Assembly (NCBI GenBank): GCA_017562135.1
Contig: QEYB01001528.1
Coordinates: 310,001 to 374,000, forward strand
Direction: 5' to 3'
Length of the DNA stretch: 64,000 bases
Origin: Dipylidium caninum
Lineage: Eukaryota; Platyhelminthes; Cestoda; Cyclophyllidea; Dipylidiidae
Of this stretch, positions 22,276 through 31,554 are shown one piece after another. The notes under the pieces are model-generated. The model saw only the letters and a program-made list of their open reading frames with translations, made no database searches and was not told where the DNA came from. The position numbers were made by a program, and so were the translations under genes. How positions within the stretch are numbered: the first letter of the stretch is position 1; each line of letters starts with the position of its first letter.

Positions 22276-23003
22276 GGAGGGTTCTTGGAGCCCCCGGCAG
22301 GGCGCCCAACGACTCCCCACTGCATTCTGGAAGTTTTGAATCCAGAATTCACCAGGTCCAGGCGGATTTCGGCAGGTCGTCGTGGACAATCACCACCGGC
22401 GTTCAGTAAAAGCTTCTAAGCGACAGCCTTATGTCGTTTCAGAAGAAACTAAAGACGCAGGCACTGGCGACCACGAGTACCACCTCTTCGGGCACAAATC
22501 AGTTAGAACAAGGCTTAAAATCCAGTTACATAAGTCGGAAAACATGCGTCAGAGGAGAGGTTTCTCGTCCGTTAAATGCGATCAGCTCCCGCGCTGTCCA
22601 CCTCGGTGGGAGGAAGATGTCCAGGGCGAGGCGGACGAATTTGGTGCCTCGCTCTCCACGCATTTATTTCTTACGGCAGTCATTGTTCGTGAGAACACTC
22701 CCTCAAGGCGGAAAGGTAGATTTTTCGCCTTTTTTGTCCGTGGGGATGAAAAATGGCGTGTGCGCGACCCACGAAGCTCCACCCAAGTTTTGTGGATTGC
22801 TGGCCTCAGGGCCACGCGAAGGTTGGTTGAATGGAGGCGCCATTCCACCAGCCAATTTGCCTCCTCTCGTCATCCCACCACTTCCATTCGTGCTGCGTTG
22901 CATCTCCACTTCACCTCGAAACCCTCGTTAGCCGGATCAGTGCGGAAGAAAGGCGCTAGCGGAGGAGGCCACGTGAAAGAAGGTCTGTTGCCTTACCACT
23001 TGA
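22276..23003. other. No supported gene
   Basis: A 228-codon plus-strand frame (22,382-23,068) crosses this stretch. It is Arg/Ser-rich with no domain, and a competing minus-strand frame is equally long in places. Confidence 0.4.
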
Positions 23004-23048
23004 ATGCAGGAGGCTCAAAGGAGATCTCCCGCCTCCACCCGACGAGAA
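23004..23048 (+). CDS. Possible first exon of a small two-exon gene
   Basis: An ATG opens 15 codons (MQEAQRRSPASTRRE) and ends at a strong donor GAA|GTGAGTG in phase 0. It joins in frame to 23,217-23,420. There is no signal-peptide-like start, so if the gene is real the product may be intracellular or the true first exon may lie elsewhere. Confidence 0.25.
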
Positions 23049-23216
23049 GTGAGTGCTTCCTCTCGTGAAAGTTGGGCGATAAAGCACTCGGGCCAGCGTC
23101 CGGCCCGATGCGCCTCGGCGCCACTTGGTCATCGTCACACCTCGGGGCTTCGTCGTGGCACATTATGGTGGATTGCAGGCGGAGAGATGCATGCGATGTA
23201 ACCATTTCTAACACAG

Positions 23217-23420
23217 GGTGCCTGTCATCAGGCGTATCGCATTTCGTGTGATGCCGCCTCACCATCCACCTTTGGGGCGTCCGATTCCGCTAATGTCAGC
23301 CCCGAGGCCGCGGAGGATGCCTGGTGCGAGCACCTCATCCCTCTGTGTAAATGGGGACAGGAGTGCGCCGTGATTAATGCTCCTGCCAGCACCGCCTCCT
23401 TCTCAGAATGTCCGGCGTAA
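23217..23420 (+). CDS. Possible terminal exon with five cysteines
   Basis: An acceptor (ATTTCTAACACAG) opens 67 codons to TAA in phase 0. The peptide has five Cys, in the contexts GACHQ, ISCDA, AWCEH, PLCKW and QECAV, plus FSECPA at the end (six with the last). An Ala/Ser-rich acidic middle lies between. The even Cys number and dense spacing suggest a small disulfide or metal-binding domain, but I do not recognise it. A minus-strand frame overlaps it. No poly-A signal was found within 250 nt. Confidence 0.3.
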   Translation, partial: GACHQAYRISCDAASPSTFGASDSANVSPEAAEDAWCEHLIPLCKWGQECAVINAPASTASFSECPA

Positions 23421-24124
23421 TTGGGGATGAGGGTGAGGAGGGACATTCCACCATCCTCTGGGCGAACATTACGATGACTGCTCTGTTCCAAGCGAAGCTG
23501 CTGAGCGCCACAGAGGAAAATTCAGCAAACGAGAAGCCCGGAAAGTGGAGTGGGTACGCCAGACGTACTCCACACGACAAACCGACCACAGCCGCATTTC
23601 CTATTCCCCAACCCGAGTGCCTGTTGACGTCAGGTAAAACTGCCAGGCGCCCCTCATAATTCCAACATTCAGGGCCAAAATTTGGTCAATGTTAGCGAAA
23701 CCACTTCACCGATACTGCCTTCGAGATATAACTAAGCGTTTTTGACGTAATTTAATCAGGAGGAGAGTTCATAGAGTCCACCAGGAGATAATAAGCGAAA
23801 CGAGAGAGGCACTAACACTCCTAGGAGATCTCTTGCAGATACTCATGGCTGTCGACTTAGCATATGAAGGATGGGTACAGAGAGATCAGTCAAAATTGAC
23901 GAAGGCACAACCACAACAGCACTTTAAACGTCAAGCAGTTCAGAACAAATGACGAGTGAAGGTCAATCGAGTGTCTCCATGGCTGCCAAAAGTGATTGAA
24001 GCAATTTTAAATTTGTGACAGAGGCGAACAATAACAAAACGAGCAACCCAACCCAGAACACAGGTGTAAAAGGAAGAAATTAAGTAAAAACGGTAAAAAT
24101 GGAGGTTTTCATTAAATTCAACAT
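23421..24124. other. Intergenic, AT-richer
   Basis: Start of the AT-rich domain. No gene seen. No clear AATAAA for the minus-strand ISY1 gene was found just below its stop. Confidence 0.5.
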
Positions 24125-24379
24125 TTATACATTTTGTGCACCAGTGAAATCACATTTTTCGCCATTATCTTCTGCTATTTTTGAGTTGAGCGTTTCTCCC
24201 TCCTCCTGCTTGCTCTCCTCCTCCTCCTCTTCTCCCTCTCCTTCAACTTCTACGTCCTCACTTCTTGTCTTGTCCACACCGAGCAGCTTCCCAGTGTCCT
24301 GGATGCTCTCCAAAAACTCGGGCGTCATGTACTGTTCCAGCAGTTCACGCTTCCTCTTCTCCACCAACGCCTCCTCGAT
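24125..24379 (-). CDS. ISY1: ISY1 exon 8 (last)
   Basis: Acceptor TTCTGCAG, phase 0. Starts IEEALVEKRKRELLEQY, the conserved C-terminal block of ISY1 (human: IEEALVRRKKMELLQKY), then a tail with a run of Glu and a stop at 24,125-24,127. The Glu-rich tail after the conserved block is longer than the short end of human ISY1. Confidence 0.93.
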   Translation of the reverse strand: MEEALVEKRKRELLEQYMTPEFLESIQDTGKLLGVDKTRSEDVEVEGEGEEEEEESKQEEGETLNSKIAEDNGEKCDFTGAQNV

Positions 24380-24884
24380 CTGCAGAAGATTACGCGTTCA
24401 TCAGGACGCATGTAGACAGGATTGCTCTCCCTCTCAACTCATCCACAACTCCACTAATATGCCCGAGGGAGGGCAATTTAACATTTAAACAGTGTTCCTC
24501 TATAAGGCTACCACTTTTACTAGAATTAGTGTGAATAAACAAAAGAAAAAAAGTGCCACCGCCAAATTACTAGTCTGTTTTAAAACCACTTCGGTAAAAA
24601 TTACGCCTCATCAGAGGGCTAAATGACCCATGCCAACTCGCACGATGAACCATAAATGTCAGAAAAATCTAAGCGCCATGACAAAAGGGATCCTGTAAGA
24701 GATCACTATTTAGCACAAAAAACCCTCCTTCGAAACATTAGGCTGGTATAAGCGCAAATCCGCACACACAAAAAGGGCACATAACACGATTTGAGAATGA
24801 GAATAGACATTAAAAGACGTCCTTATAAAACGATTCTACTCGTATGCAGGTAGTAGGACATTTGTAAATTTCTGCTTAGACCAC
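24380..24884 (-). other. ISY1 intron 7
   Basis: 505 nt, phase 0, donor GTGGTC. Nothing else seen in it. Confidence 0.85.
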
Positions 24885-25133
24885 CTCTTTTTGACTGGGA
24901 ACGGCAGTATGCGCCACGAAGGCGCGCTTCAGGTGTCCGGGCGGACGAGCGCCGGTTTTAGCCAGCAGCTCCTCCAGAGTGAGTTCCCGCTCCGCCTCGG
25001 CGGCGTCCAGGTCGGTGGAGGAGAGAGCCATGGCCAGCGATGCGTGCACCGTCCCTTCTGACTCGAGTAAACGCTTCGCTTCGGAGTCGCGACCGGAGCC
25101 GGCGTACAGCTTCAACAATTCCGTGTCTGCGGG
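24885..25133 (-). CDS. ISY1: ISY1 exon 7
   Basis: 83 codons, phase 0 at both ends, acceptor CCTTTCAG. Ends AVPSQKE, which joins IEEALV to recreate the family motif VPSQ.EIEEAL. The first ~65 codons (an Ala/Glu-rich helical stretch) have no clear counterpart in human ISY1 and account for much of the extra length. Confidence 0.9.
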
Positions 25134-26053
25134 CTGAAAGGAAATAGAGGAGAGGTAATTTACGCAGTGAATGTGTCCCTCAAGAAGTAGGGGAGGTGTG
25201 AACTACTTTTTAGTCGCTATTTGGTCACGAAAGTCTGAGGGGATAGTCGATGAAAGTGTAAATTTCCGGCGACTTGGAGGAACAAGTTAAACGACACATC
25301 ATTTCAATTCGGCCTAATAACCACGAGGCCTAATAACCACGAGGTACGCACCACATTTGTATTAATGAACTTGTATAACCACAAATTTCAGAGGGGATTA
25401 TCCGAAAAGGGCTAATGGAAAGGTTCGGTTCGGTTAAAAAGCTCCAAATAAACACAATACAAGTTTCTCTACATGACAATTTAGGAGGTTGTAAAATGAG
25501 CAAGCAAATGACAAAATCAGCTTTCCGAAGACCTTATTGTCGAGTGCGTTTTGAGAGTCTTAAGAGTCGCATATTATTTTTCACGATCGGGATTGATAAC
25601 AGTTGAGTAATTTCACTTATTATATTATTATTGCAAGAAACAAACTGCCTTCTTGAAAGCGATGAGAAATAATTTACAAGTTTGAAGACAACCAAGCCTT
25701 GTCAGGATTTTGGAAAAGAAATTTGAAATTAAAAATGCAGCAAGTATGTCTACAGAATAAGGATAATTTTCATCACATGTAGGATTTGGAATATCTGTTT
25801 TGGTATCAATCGGGTAGAAGAACAGAGCAGTATAAAGATTTCAGACGAGAGTAGGCAAATCCACGTGGCAGGAAAACCAGAATGGGCATATAGTACATCA
25901 GTTTATGACAAGACTTAAAAAATTACAGAATTGACGAGACTTTCGTGTGGAATCATCCACATACGACAATAGATTAGTGAATACCATAATATACAGAGTT
26001 AAAATTCTATAAACAAGAAATGTACAAAGTAAAAAGTGCAAGAGCAAACCCAC
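25134..26053 (-). other. ISY1 intron 6
   Basis: 920 nt, donor GTGGGT. A-rich on the plus strand. Contains a 16-bp tandem duplication at 25,311-25,342. Confidence 0.85.
25311..25342 (+). repeat. 16-bp tandem duplication in ISY1 intron 6
   Basis: Unit GGCCTAATAACCACGA, two exact copies. Confidence 0.95.
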
Positions 26054-26211
26054 ATTGTCCCCAGTGTCGTAGATGTCCTTTTCGTCCGGATTGTCCTCGT
26101 CCACCTCTGCTTCCTCAGCTAGCTGCTCAGGTGTTTTGTAGTAGGGAGCTTTGCGGCCGGCAACCTCGTCCGCATGACGCCGCCGCCACACCTCTGCCTT
26201 CTTTGCCATTA
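26054..26211 (-). CDS. ISY1: ISY1 exon 6
   Basis: Begins after ACGTAG in phase 1, completing a Leu codon split with exon 5, and reads LMAKKAEVWRRRHADE, then an acidic segment to DTGDN. This matches the YEKKL..ELVEKW region of ISY1 followed by its acidic linker. Confidence 0.92.
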
Positions 26212-27023
26212 CTACGTTAAAGGGAAAGACTAGCTCGTTTCAGCTAATCAGGGAATTCCCGAGAAATGAACACCGCCTTGTCATGTCTCAAGGTCAATTT
26301 CGAGAGATACTAAGATCTACTCAAATGAATCCATTGCAAGACTGTTTAACTCCGTACTCGAAGGGGATTCAGACTCTGATTATTTGATCAAGGCTTAAAT
26401 ATTAGTTCACTTAATGACAGGGTTTTACTTTGTCATGCAACAGCAATGTAGCGTTTTAAGGAACTCATAAATTCCAGCGGGGCATCAATTACTAGGAAAA
26501 CATTACAAATATGCACAAAAATGAAACGATTTAAGGAACCGTGATCGCTCGCATCCTTCTTGAAATTAAATAGAGACTTAAAAGGTAGGGAATGAAGTAG
26601 TATGAACAAGTCCAATAAGCTAGCCTGAAAATCGACCAAATTACCAAAAAATGAGTGCATTCTTGGTACTCGGCAAAGTGATTTCTATTTGTCCTTTAAA
26701 AAAGGAATTGATCAAAAAAGAAAAAAAGCATATAGTTGCATACAAGTAACGATGGGATTAGAACTGAATTAAGCCCACATGTTCAAATACTAGTCACAGG
26801 TTACAAGCCATTTTCAGGAAATACAATTATTTAGGACATGATTTCATTGACGAAACGATTGAGTATTTGGATAACTGTAAACAGGGCAACCAAATCAACA
26901 ATTAAACGCAGAAATTTGGTCGTAACGCCAACAGACACACAAGGCAAAACGCATAAATAAACCAAGAATTGAGATTAATGAAGGGCCCAGTTATTTGGTC
27001 CGAAAAATGAAAATTTGACCCAC
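26212..27023 (-). other. ISY1 intron 5
   Basis: 812 nt, phase 1, donor GTGGGT. AT-rich, nothing else seen. Confidence 0.85.
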
Positions 27024-27146
27024 ATTTCTCTTCATAAGCAGCCTCCTGAGGAAGAATAACCCCATCATCCTCATCACAATTGCCGTAGTATGATATATCT
27101 ACGGATTTCATCAATTCTCCCCGTGTTTTCCTAGGAATCGGTTGCG
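27024..27146 (-). CDS. ISY1: ISY1 exon 5
   Basis: Encodes PIPRKTRGELMKSVDISYYG..DEDDGVILP.E..YEEK, the strongly conserved block after the first ISY1 segment (human PRKTRAELMKAIDFEYYG..DEDDGVIVP). Phase 1 at both ends. Confidence 0.96.
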
Positions 27147-27218
27147 CTACAAACCGTGAAGCAGTTGACATGAAACAGTTTAATAAGTGTTGCTACTATG
27201 AGAAAAATTTTGGCTCAC

Positions 27219-27449
27219 GTTGTTCTTCGAACAACTCTCTAACACCAGGCAAATCGCGTGCAGCTCCGAAATACCGATATCCACGATTTCCTGGAGCCTC
27301 CCTCCCATCCTTTTCCAAGAGTTTAGGCCCATCTTCTCGATAGTCAGGACCACCAAGCTCTTTTATTCGTAAGTCCCAGCGATCCTTTTCGCGAATTAGT
27401 TTATTAATTTCGTCATTTAGGTCACGAAGCTTGTATTCACCAAGACTGG
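27219..27449 (-). CDS. ISY1: ISY1 exon 4
   Basis: Encodes SLGEYKLRDLNDEINKLIRE..RW.LRIKELGGPDY, then APGNRGYRYFGAARDLPGVRELFE. These are near-exact ISY1 signatures. Phase 1 at both ends. Flanked by a 37-nt intron (5') and a 72-nt intron (3', 27,147-27,218). Confidence 0.97.
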
Positions 27450-27486
27450 CTAGAAGGAAGATGAAGATTGATGAATAATCCCTCAC
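27450..27486 (-). other. ISY1 intron 3, 37 nt
   Basis: GTGAGG at the 5' end, TTCCTTCTAG at the 3' end. Third of three 37-nt introns. Confidence 0.93.
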
Positions 27487-27647
27487 GGTTCTGAATCTGA
27501 GCAATTTTCCTTGATATTTCGTGTACAACTTGACGCCGAAAGTACATTGCATCTTTTAAGATTTCACAATCACCAGCGAAATGAGGACGCTTCTTGATTT
27601 CGTTGATTTTATCGACATAAGCCGCCCGCCAGCGAGCCAACGCAGTC
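27487..27647 (-). CDS. ISY1: ISY1 exon 3
   Basis: Encodes TALARWRAAYV, RPHFAGDCE, FRRQVVHEISRKIAQIQN, matching the ISY1 N-terminal helical block (human TALARFRQAQ, RRPFLASEC, WRRQIIGEISKKVAQIQN). Its first G completes the Met codon begun by the micro-exon. Confidence 0.96.
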
Positions 27648-27684
27648 CTAAGTAACGCAAATGTCGTTGAAAATACAAATTTAC
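27648..27684 (-). other. ISY1 intron 2, 37 nt
   Basis: GTAAATTTG at the 5' end, GCGTTACTTAG at the 3' end, phase 2. Confidence 0.9.
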
Positions 27685-27707
27685 ATGGCTTTTTCGGCGC
27701 TTCGGGC
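27685..27707 (-). CDS. ISY1: ISY1 exon 2, 23-nt micro-exon
   Basis: Twenty-three bases encoding ARSAEKA plus AT of the next Met codon. This rebuilds the family start: MARNAEKAMTALARF in human, (M)ARSAEKAMTALARW here. Splice sites on both sides are canonical, and it is flanked by two 37-nt introns. No ATG is present in the exon; the codon before ARS is TAG, part of the acceptor. Confidence 0.9.
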
Positions 27708-27744
27708 CTAGGCAATAAGGCAGTAAGGAAACGAAAAAAATTAC
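27708..27744 (-). other. ISY1 intron 1, 37 nt
   Basis: GTAATTTTTTTC at the 5' end, TTGCCTAG at the 3' end. Would separate the lone ATG from the micro-exon. The same acceptor could instead take a spliced leader. Confidence 0.75.
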
Positions 27745-27747
27745 CAT
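27745..27747 (-). CDS. ISY1: ISY1 exon 1: start codon at the exon end
   Basis: ISY1 is a component of the spliceosome's NineTeen-associated group, acting in the nucleus on the active spliceosome; in yeast it influences splicing fidelity. The coding part of this exon is only the ATG, immediately followed by the donor GTAATT. Joining exons 1-8 gives 1,203 nt, a start and stop in frame and 400 residues, against 285 in human. The extra length is in a helical insert (exon 7) and a Glu-rich tail. An acceptor-like CTTTAG lies 16 nt upstream of the ATG. The family call is certain. The exact start is slightly less so, because a flatworm spliced leader could supply the AUG. Confidence 0.75.
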
Positions 27748-28761
27748 TTTCAGGTTTTTACTAAAGTGAGTCGAGCAAGAAGAGCCTTTAAGTAGGGTGG
27801 GTAGCCCAAGGAAATCGAGTAGAAAATGATTATAATAACAATTTAAAACAATTTTTAGATGAGACTCCACTAAATAAAGGTTTTCCAATAAAAGTAACTC
27901 AAAAAATGAGAATACAAAACAGGATTTAAAAAAAGACGGCCCTTGCAGTTTGAAGTGTTATTGTGAAGGAATGTGGCAGCACAGACACCAAATGAGGAAG
28001 ATATCAACGAGGAAGAAATTAATCGGGGACCACGCTCAACAAAAACAAAAAAATGCCAGGAAATATGATTTTTTTATTATGGTCCTGGGATAAATGGAAG
28101 GCAGAGAGGTGAAATGAAGGGTAACATTTTAAAATCTTTAAAACCCTCAGTAATGTGAACGATTGAATTGAGATCTAAGACACCAAATGCCCAGAAGGCA
28201 ACAGGTGAGCGGAGTAACAGTTATTTTATTTCTCATTTTTCCCTGAATTTTACCGCCACCGCCCATGGAAGCCAGAATCGGCCATTCCATTTCAGGTAAA
28301 AGGTTTTGCAAAATCAAGTTTCACAAAACCAGATGTTAGACACTGTACGTAGGAGTGGTTAGAAATTGCAGAAATTGCAATAGCCGCAGCAGCCGATAAT
28401 TGGTGTTCAGTAACCTTACGAAAATGTTTGATTAACATTGCAAACCTTATTTTGATACTGAGCCTTTGGCCTTTTATTTGCGGGAACAATTAGACTGCCA
28501 AAATTTAAAATTGTTGGTATCGCTATCATTTATACGCAACGAGTTTTCTTGCCTTAAGACACTATTGTTGTAAAAAAATATAGGCAACCATAAGGGAAAC
28601 AAACTAAAAATAAATTAATTTTTAGCCTTCTTTGTTTTAATTTATCAATTAAATTCCCACCACCAGCCCTTCCTTTGAATTTGTGGTGAATTCCCTTGGT
28701 TTCATGCTTTACCGCGCCGGGGTGTTTCCTTCAGCTTGGAATCGATCACGCTGTTCCGAAA
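27748..28761. promoter_or_regulatory. Intergenic region between divergent ISY1 and septin
   Basis: About 1 kb separates the two start codons. Both promoters, or one shared promoter, should be here. No clear TATA or CCAAT pair stands out. The upper strand is A-rich on the ISY1 side and becomes T-rich on the septin side. A pyrimidine-rich acceptor, GTGTTTCCTTCAG, ends at 28,735, 26 nt before the septin ATG. It marks either the end of a 5' UTR intron or a trans-splice site. Confidence 0.4.
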
Positions 28762-29136
28762 ATGAGTAAAGTCGCAAAAATTGTAACCTCCTCGATACCG
28801 AAGCCATATGCTTCTTCTCAAAATAATTTCACTTCCCAACCGGATGAAAACCTAGAACCCAATAATAATCTGAAGTCTAAACCCTTTGAAAATGGCTTGT
28901 CAGAAAAGGAGAATGTTCTCAGCAGAAATAATGCAAGTAGCCCTTCGGGGAGGCAGCCAATGCACTATAAAACAAGTATCAATGTCGGGTTTTCGAAAAT
29001 TCCTCAGCAGATATTTCGCAAGGCTATTAACAGAGGATTTACTTTCAACATTATGATTGTTGGTGTCACAGGTCTGGGAAAATCTACTTTTCTGAATACC
29101 TTGTTTATGGCTGACGTGTACAACGATGCAAACCCG
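28762..29136 (+). CDS. SEPT7-class septin, exon 1
   Basis: Septins are GTP-binding proteins that form hetero-oligomeric filaments at membranes and in cytokinesis. Exon 1 (125 codons) has a Ser/Asn/Pro-rich head of ~70 residues, then INVGFSKIPQQIFRKAINRG (polybasic helix) and the P-loop GVTGLGKST at residues 101-109. The spliced model of seven exons is about 525 residues: switch II DAPG at 161-164, AKAD at 256-259, YPWG of the septin unique element at 343-346, and a coiled-coil tail from ~420. Order and motifs match SEPT7 best, whose usual length is about 430. The extra length is in the head, a Gly-rich loop and the region around residue 285. Start chosen as the first ATG after the acceptor at 28,735. 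Donor CCG|GTATAT, phase 0. Confidence 0.95.
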
Positions 29137-31185
29137 GTATATTTTTCAATCAAACATATAAAATTTAATGACTTGGACCATTGATTAGATTTTAATTCTA
29201 ATGGACTGTGATGATTTCACATATCTTTCAGTATGGTGTGTAAACTCTTACTGATTTTGTCCTGTAACTAAATTACTAACTTTAACCGTGTTACTATGAT
29301 TGTTTCGTATAGTTTTATTATTTTTTTTTCAATCGGCGTTTTTTTGATGCGTATGCTGTTACTTCGCTTTAGTCTGGCTTACACACTTCTTCCTGAAGTT
29401 CGTTCTGATAGCTTCAATAATGTTATCTTCGGATGTGTTTTAACATTTCATTTTATTGATAGGTCAATTTTGTAAAGTAGTTTTCTATATTAAATCTTTA
29501 GCCAAGCTCAAAGATTAAAAGTCTCGTTTACGCACCTCCAACCTTGAGGATCTAATCGTTAAATATAAATGACGGTACTATTCCAAAATTATTAGGTTTA
29601 AATAATTATTGGACCTCATGGGAAAGAGGGTCTTCCCCATTTTCGTCGCACTTTCTTTGCACATTCTCTTTTTTATACCGGTTATGAGGATAGGTGCACT
29701 ATGTTTATTTTATATGTGTAACTTTTCGCGAAATTTCTACTTAAGTCCGTTTTCTGAGGGAAATTAGGAAACATTGTTGCTTGAAGTTTCCAACTTAGTC
29801 CTTCTCTTTCACTTTACACTGTTAACGACGCTATGCGCATAATATGACAGAAGATCCTTTAAACATCATATTTTGAACCTAATGCATAAAGTTGATGCTG
29901 TTTTGTTGTGAGTCACAATTACCTATCGAATCCCGATTGGCGTAAATACGTTGAAACCAGAATATCACGTCAAAATTCAACATCTTTAATATTTTTCACC
30001 ATCTCCAAAGAAATCAGTGCCCTTGAAATGATTTTTGCTTTTTTTTCGGTGGTATCTCTTACTCAAATTATCGATTTCTTTTGGGATTCCCTTACTTGAG
30101 ATTAATGGGGAATCGGCAGGTGTTCTATTTGGTCTAACTTGGAAGTGACTCGTCTTTACGGTATGGTTGTTTAACCTCTACCATCTAAGTTGTAATTGAA
30201 TATTCTGAATTTTGACTTTTGATTGGTTGATGTGATGACAGTTGTGCTGCCTTTTGTTTCCCGACACTATACTTTTAATTATGTGAGCGCTGCCCATTAA
30301 GAACTTTCCCGAAGTTATCCATTTGCCACTTATACCTAAATATAAGCAATAAATTTAGCATGAAAGACAAAAGAAGTTATCTTCATATGTTTTAAAGACA
30401 TCTCCAAGGGCGTTAGAGTTAGTAGAGTGGTGTTATCATTGTTAACATTTGAGAATATTACAAGAACTGACGTACTAATAACAATTCCCGTAGTTATACG
30501 GTTGAAAATATTTAGTGTCTGTGTCGGTTGGCATGGCAAAAATAGACGAGATCTTAATCAGGGTCTTGCATTCCGGTATATTAGGCAAAGGTCGATGAAA
30601 ACCGACTAACTAGACCCGGTTACCGATTTTTTTAAAAATAATTTTCTAATTTTCCCTTGCGACAGTTTTGAATATGTACGGCTCACCTACTGCGGTCCTG
30701 ACTTTGATTTTCCTGTCAAGTGTTTTTAACGTCTTTGAATGCCTCATCTTGTTAATACAATCGCATTTTAACGAACTCAATGCTAATTTATAACGTATGA
30801 ATCTCATGTTTTCGTCCCAAGCTGTGCCGAAACCATAGATTATTTATTCTTGCTGGGAACATCTGGACATTGATGATCGACATGGTACCTTAAGATTGTT
30901 TGCGCTCTCCGAAGTGTTTTTATGTTAAATAGCTATGTATACGATGTTGTGATTTTGGGTTTTTAATCTTTGAAAATAATCTTCGCCCATCATATCATTA
31001 AATGGAGACGCTTTTTACTTCGGCTCTCCACTTAATCGGTACTGCATCGCTTAGCGTACGTAGGCAATTTTGTTAATTTGATGGATGGCAAGATGGATTT
31101 GTTGAAGTGTAAATTGTTGCATCAGCAACACATCATGAGTTTTTTTAGCTCATCTTTCACTAAATTGCACGTTTTCTCCAATCAG
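29137..31185 (+). other. Septin intron 1
   Basis: 2,049 nt, phase 0. T-rich on the coding strand. No gene, repeat array or RNA gene recognised. Confidence 0.9.
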
Positions 31186-31554
31186 GGCCCTTCCGCCCGT
31201 TTCAATAAGGACACTTCAGCAGGGGCCTCTGTTACATCGCGCACACTCGACCTGAAGGAGCAGGATGTGAACCTTCGTTTGACCGTCATAGATGCTCCAG
31301 GATATGGCGAAGCTCTTGACAACTCATCCTGTTGGCGTCTCCTTGTGGAGGAAATTCACCGCCGCAATGCTGATTTCATGGAGGCAGAATGTAGGGTGCA
31401 CCGCGGGACTGTTGGCAGTGGATGCGGAGGTTTTGGAGGGCGAGTTGGAGTAATACCAGAGAACTTGGTGCACGCTTGTTTCTACTTTCTTTCGCCAACT
31501 GGCCATGGTATGAGACAAATGGATTTGGAGGCAATGAGAGCTTTGCATGATAAG
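31186..31554 (+). CDS. Septin exon 2
   Basis: 123 codons (residues 126-248), acceptor TTTTCTCCAATCAG, donor AAG|GTGAAT. Encodes LRLTVIDAPGYGEALDN (switch II; most septins have DTPGFGD), the ECRVHR motif, a Gly-rich insert of ~14 residues (GTVGSGCGGFGGRVG), and ACFYFLSPTGHGMRQMDLEAM. SEPT7 has only RQMPDN at the insert position. Confidence 0.96.

Noticed and set aside
22382..23068. 228-codon open frame (+)
   Set aside because: No domain, Arg/Ser-rich, with competing minus-strand frames. GC-rich sequence with few stops explains it.
27437..27715. Continuous minus-strand frame starting MPRPEAPKKP over the ISY1 5' end
   Set aside because: It reads through the two 37-nt introns and the micro-exon in the wrong frame. 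The spliced model restores the family N-terminus exactly.
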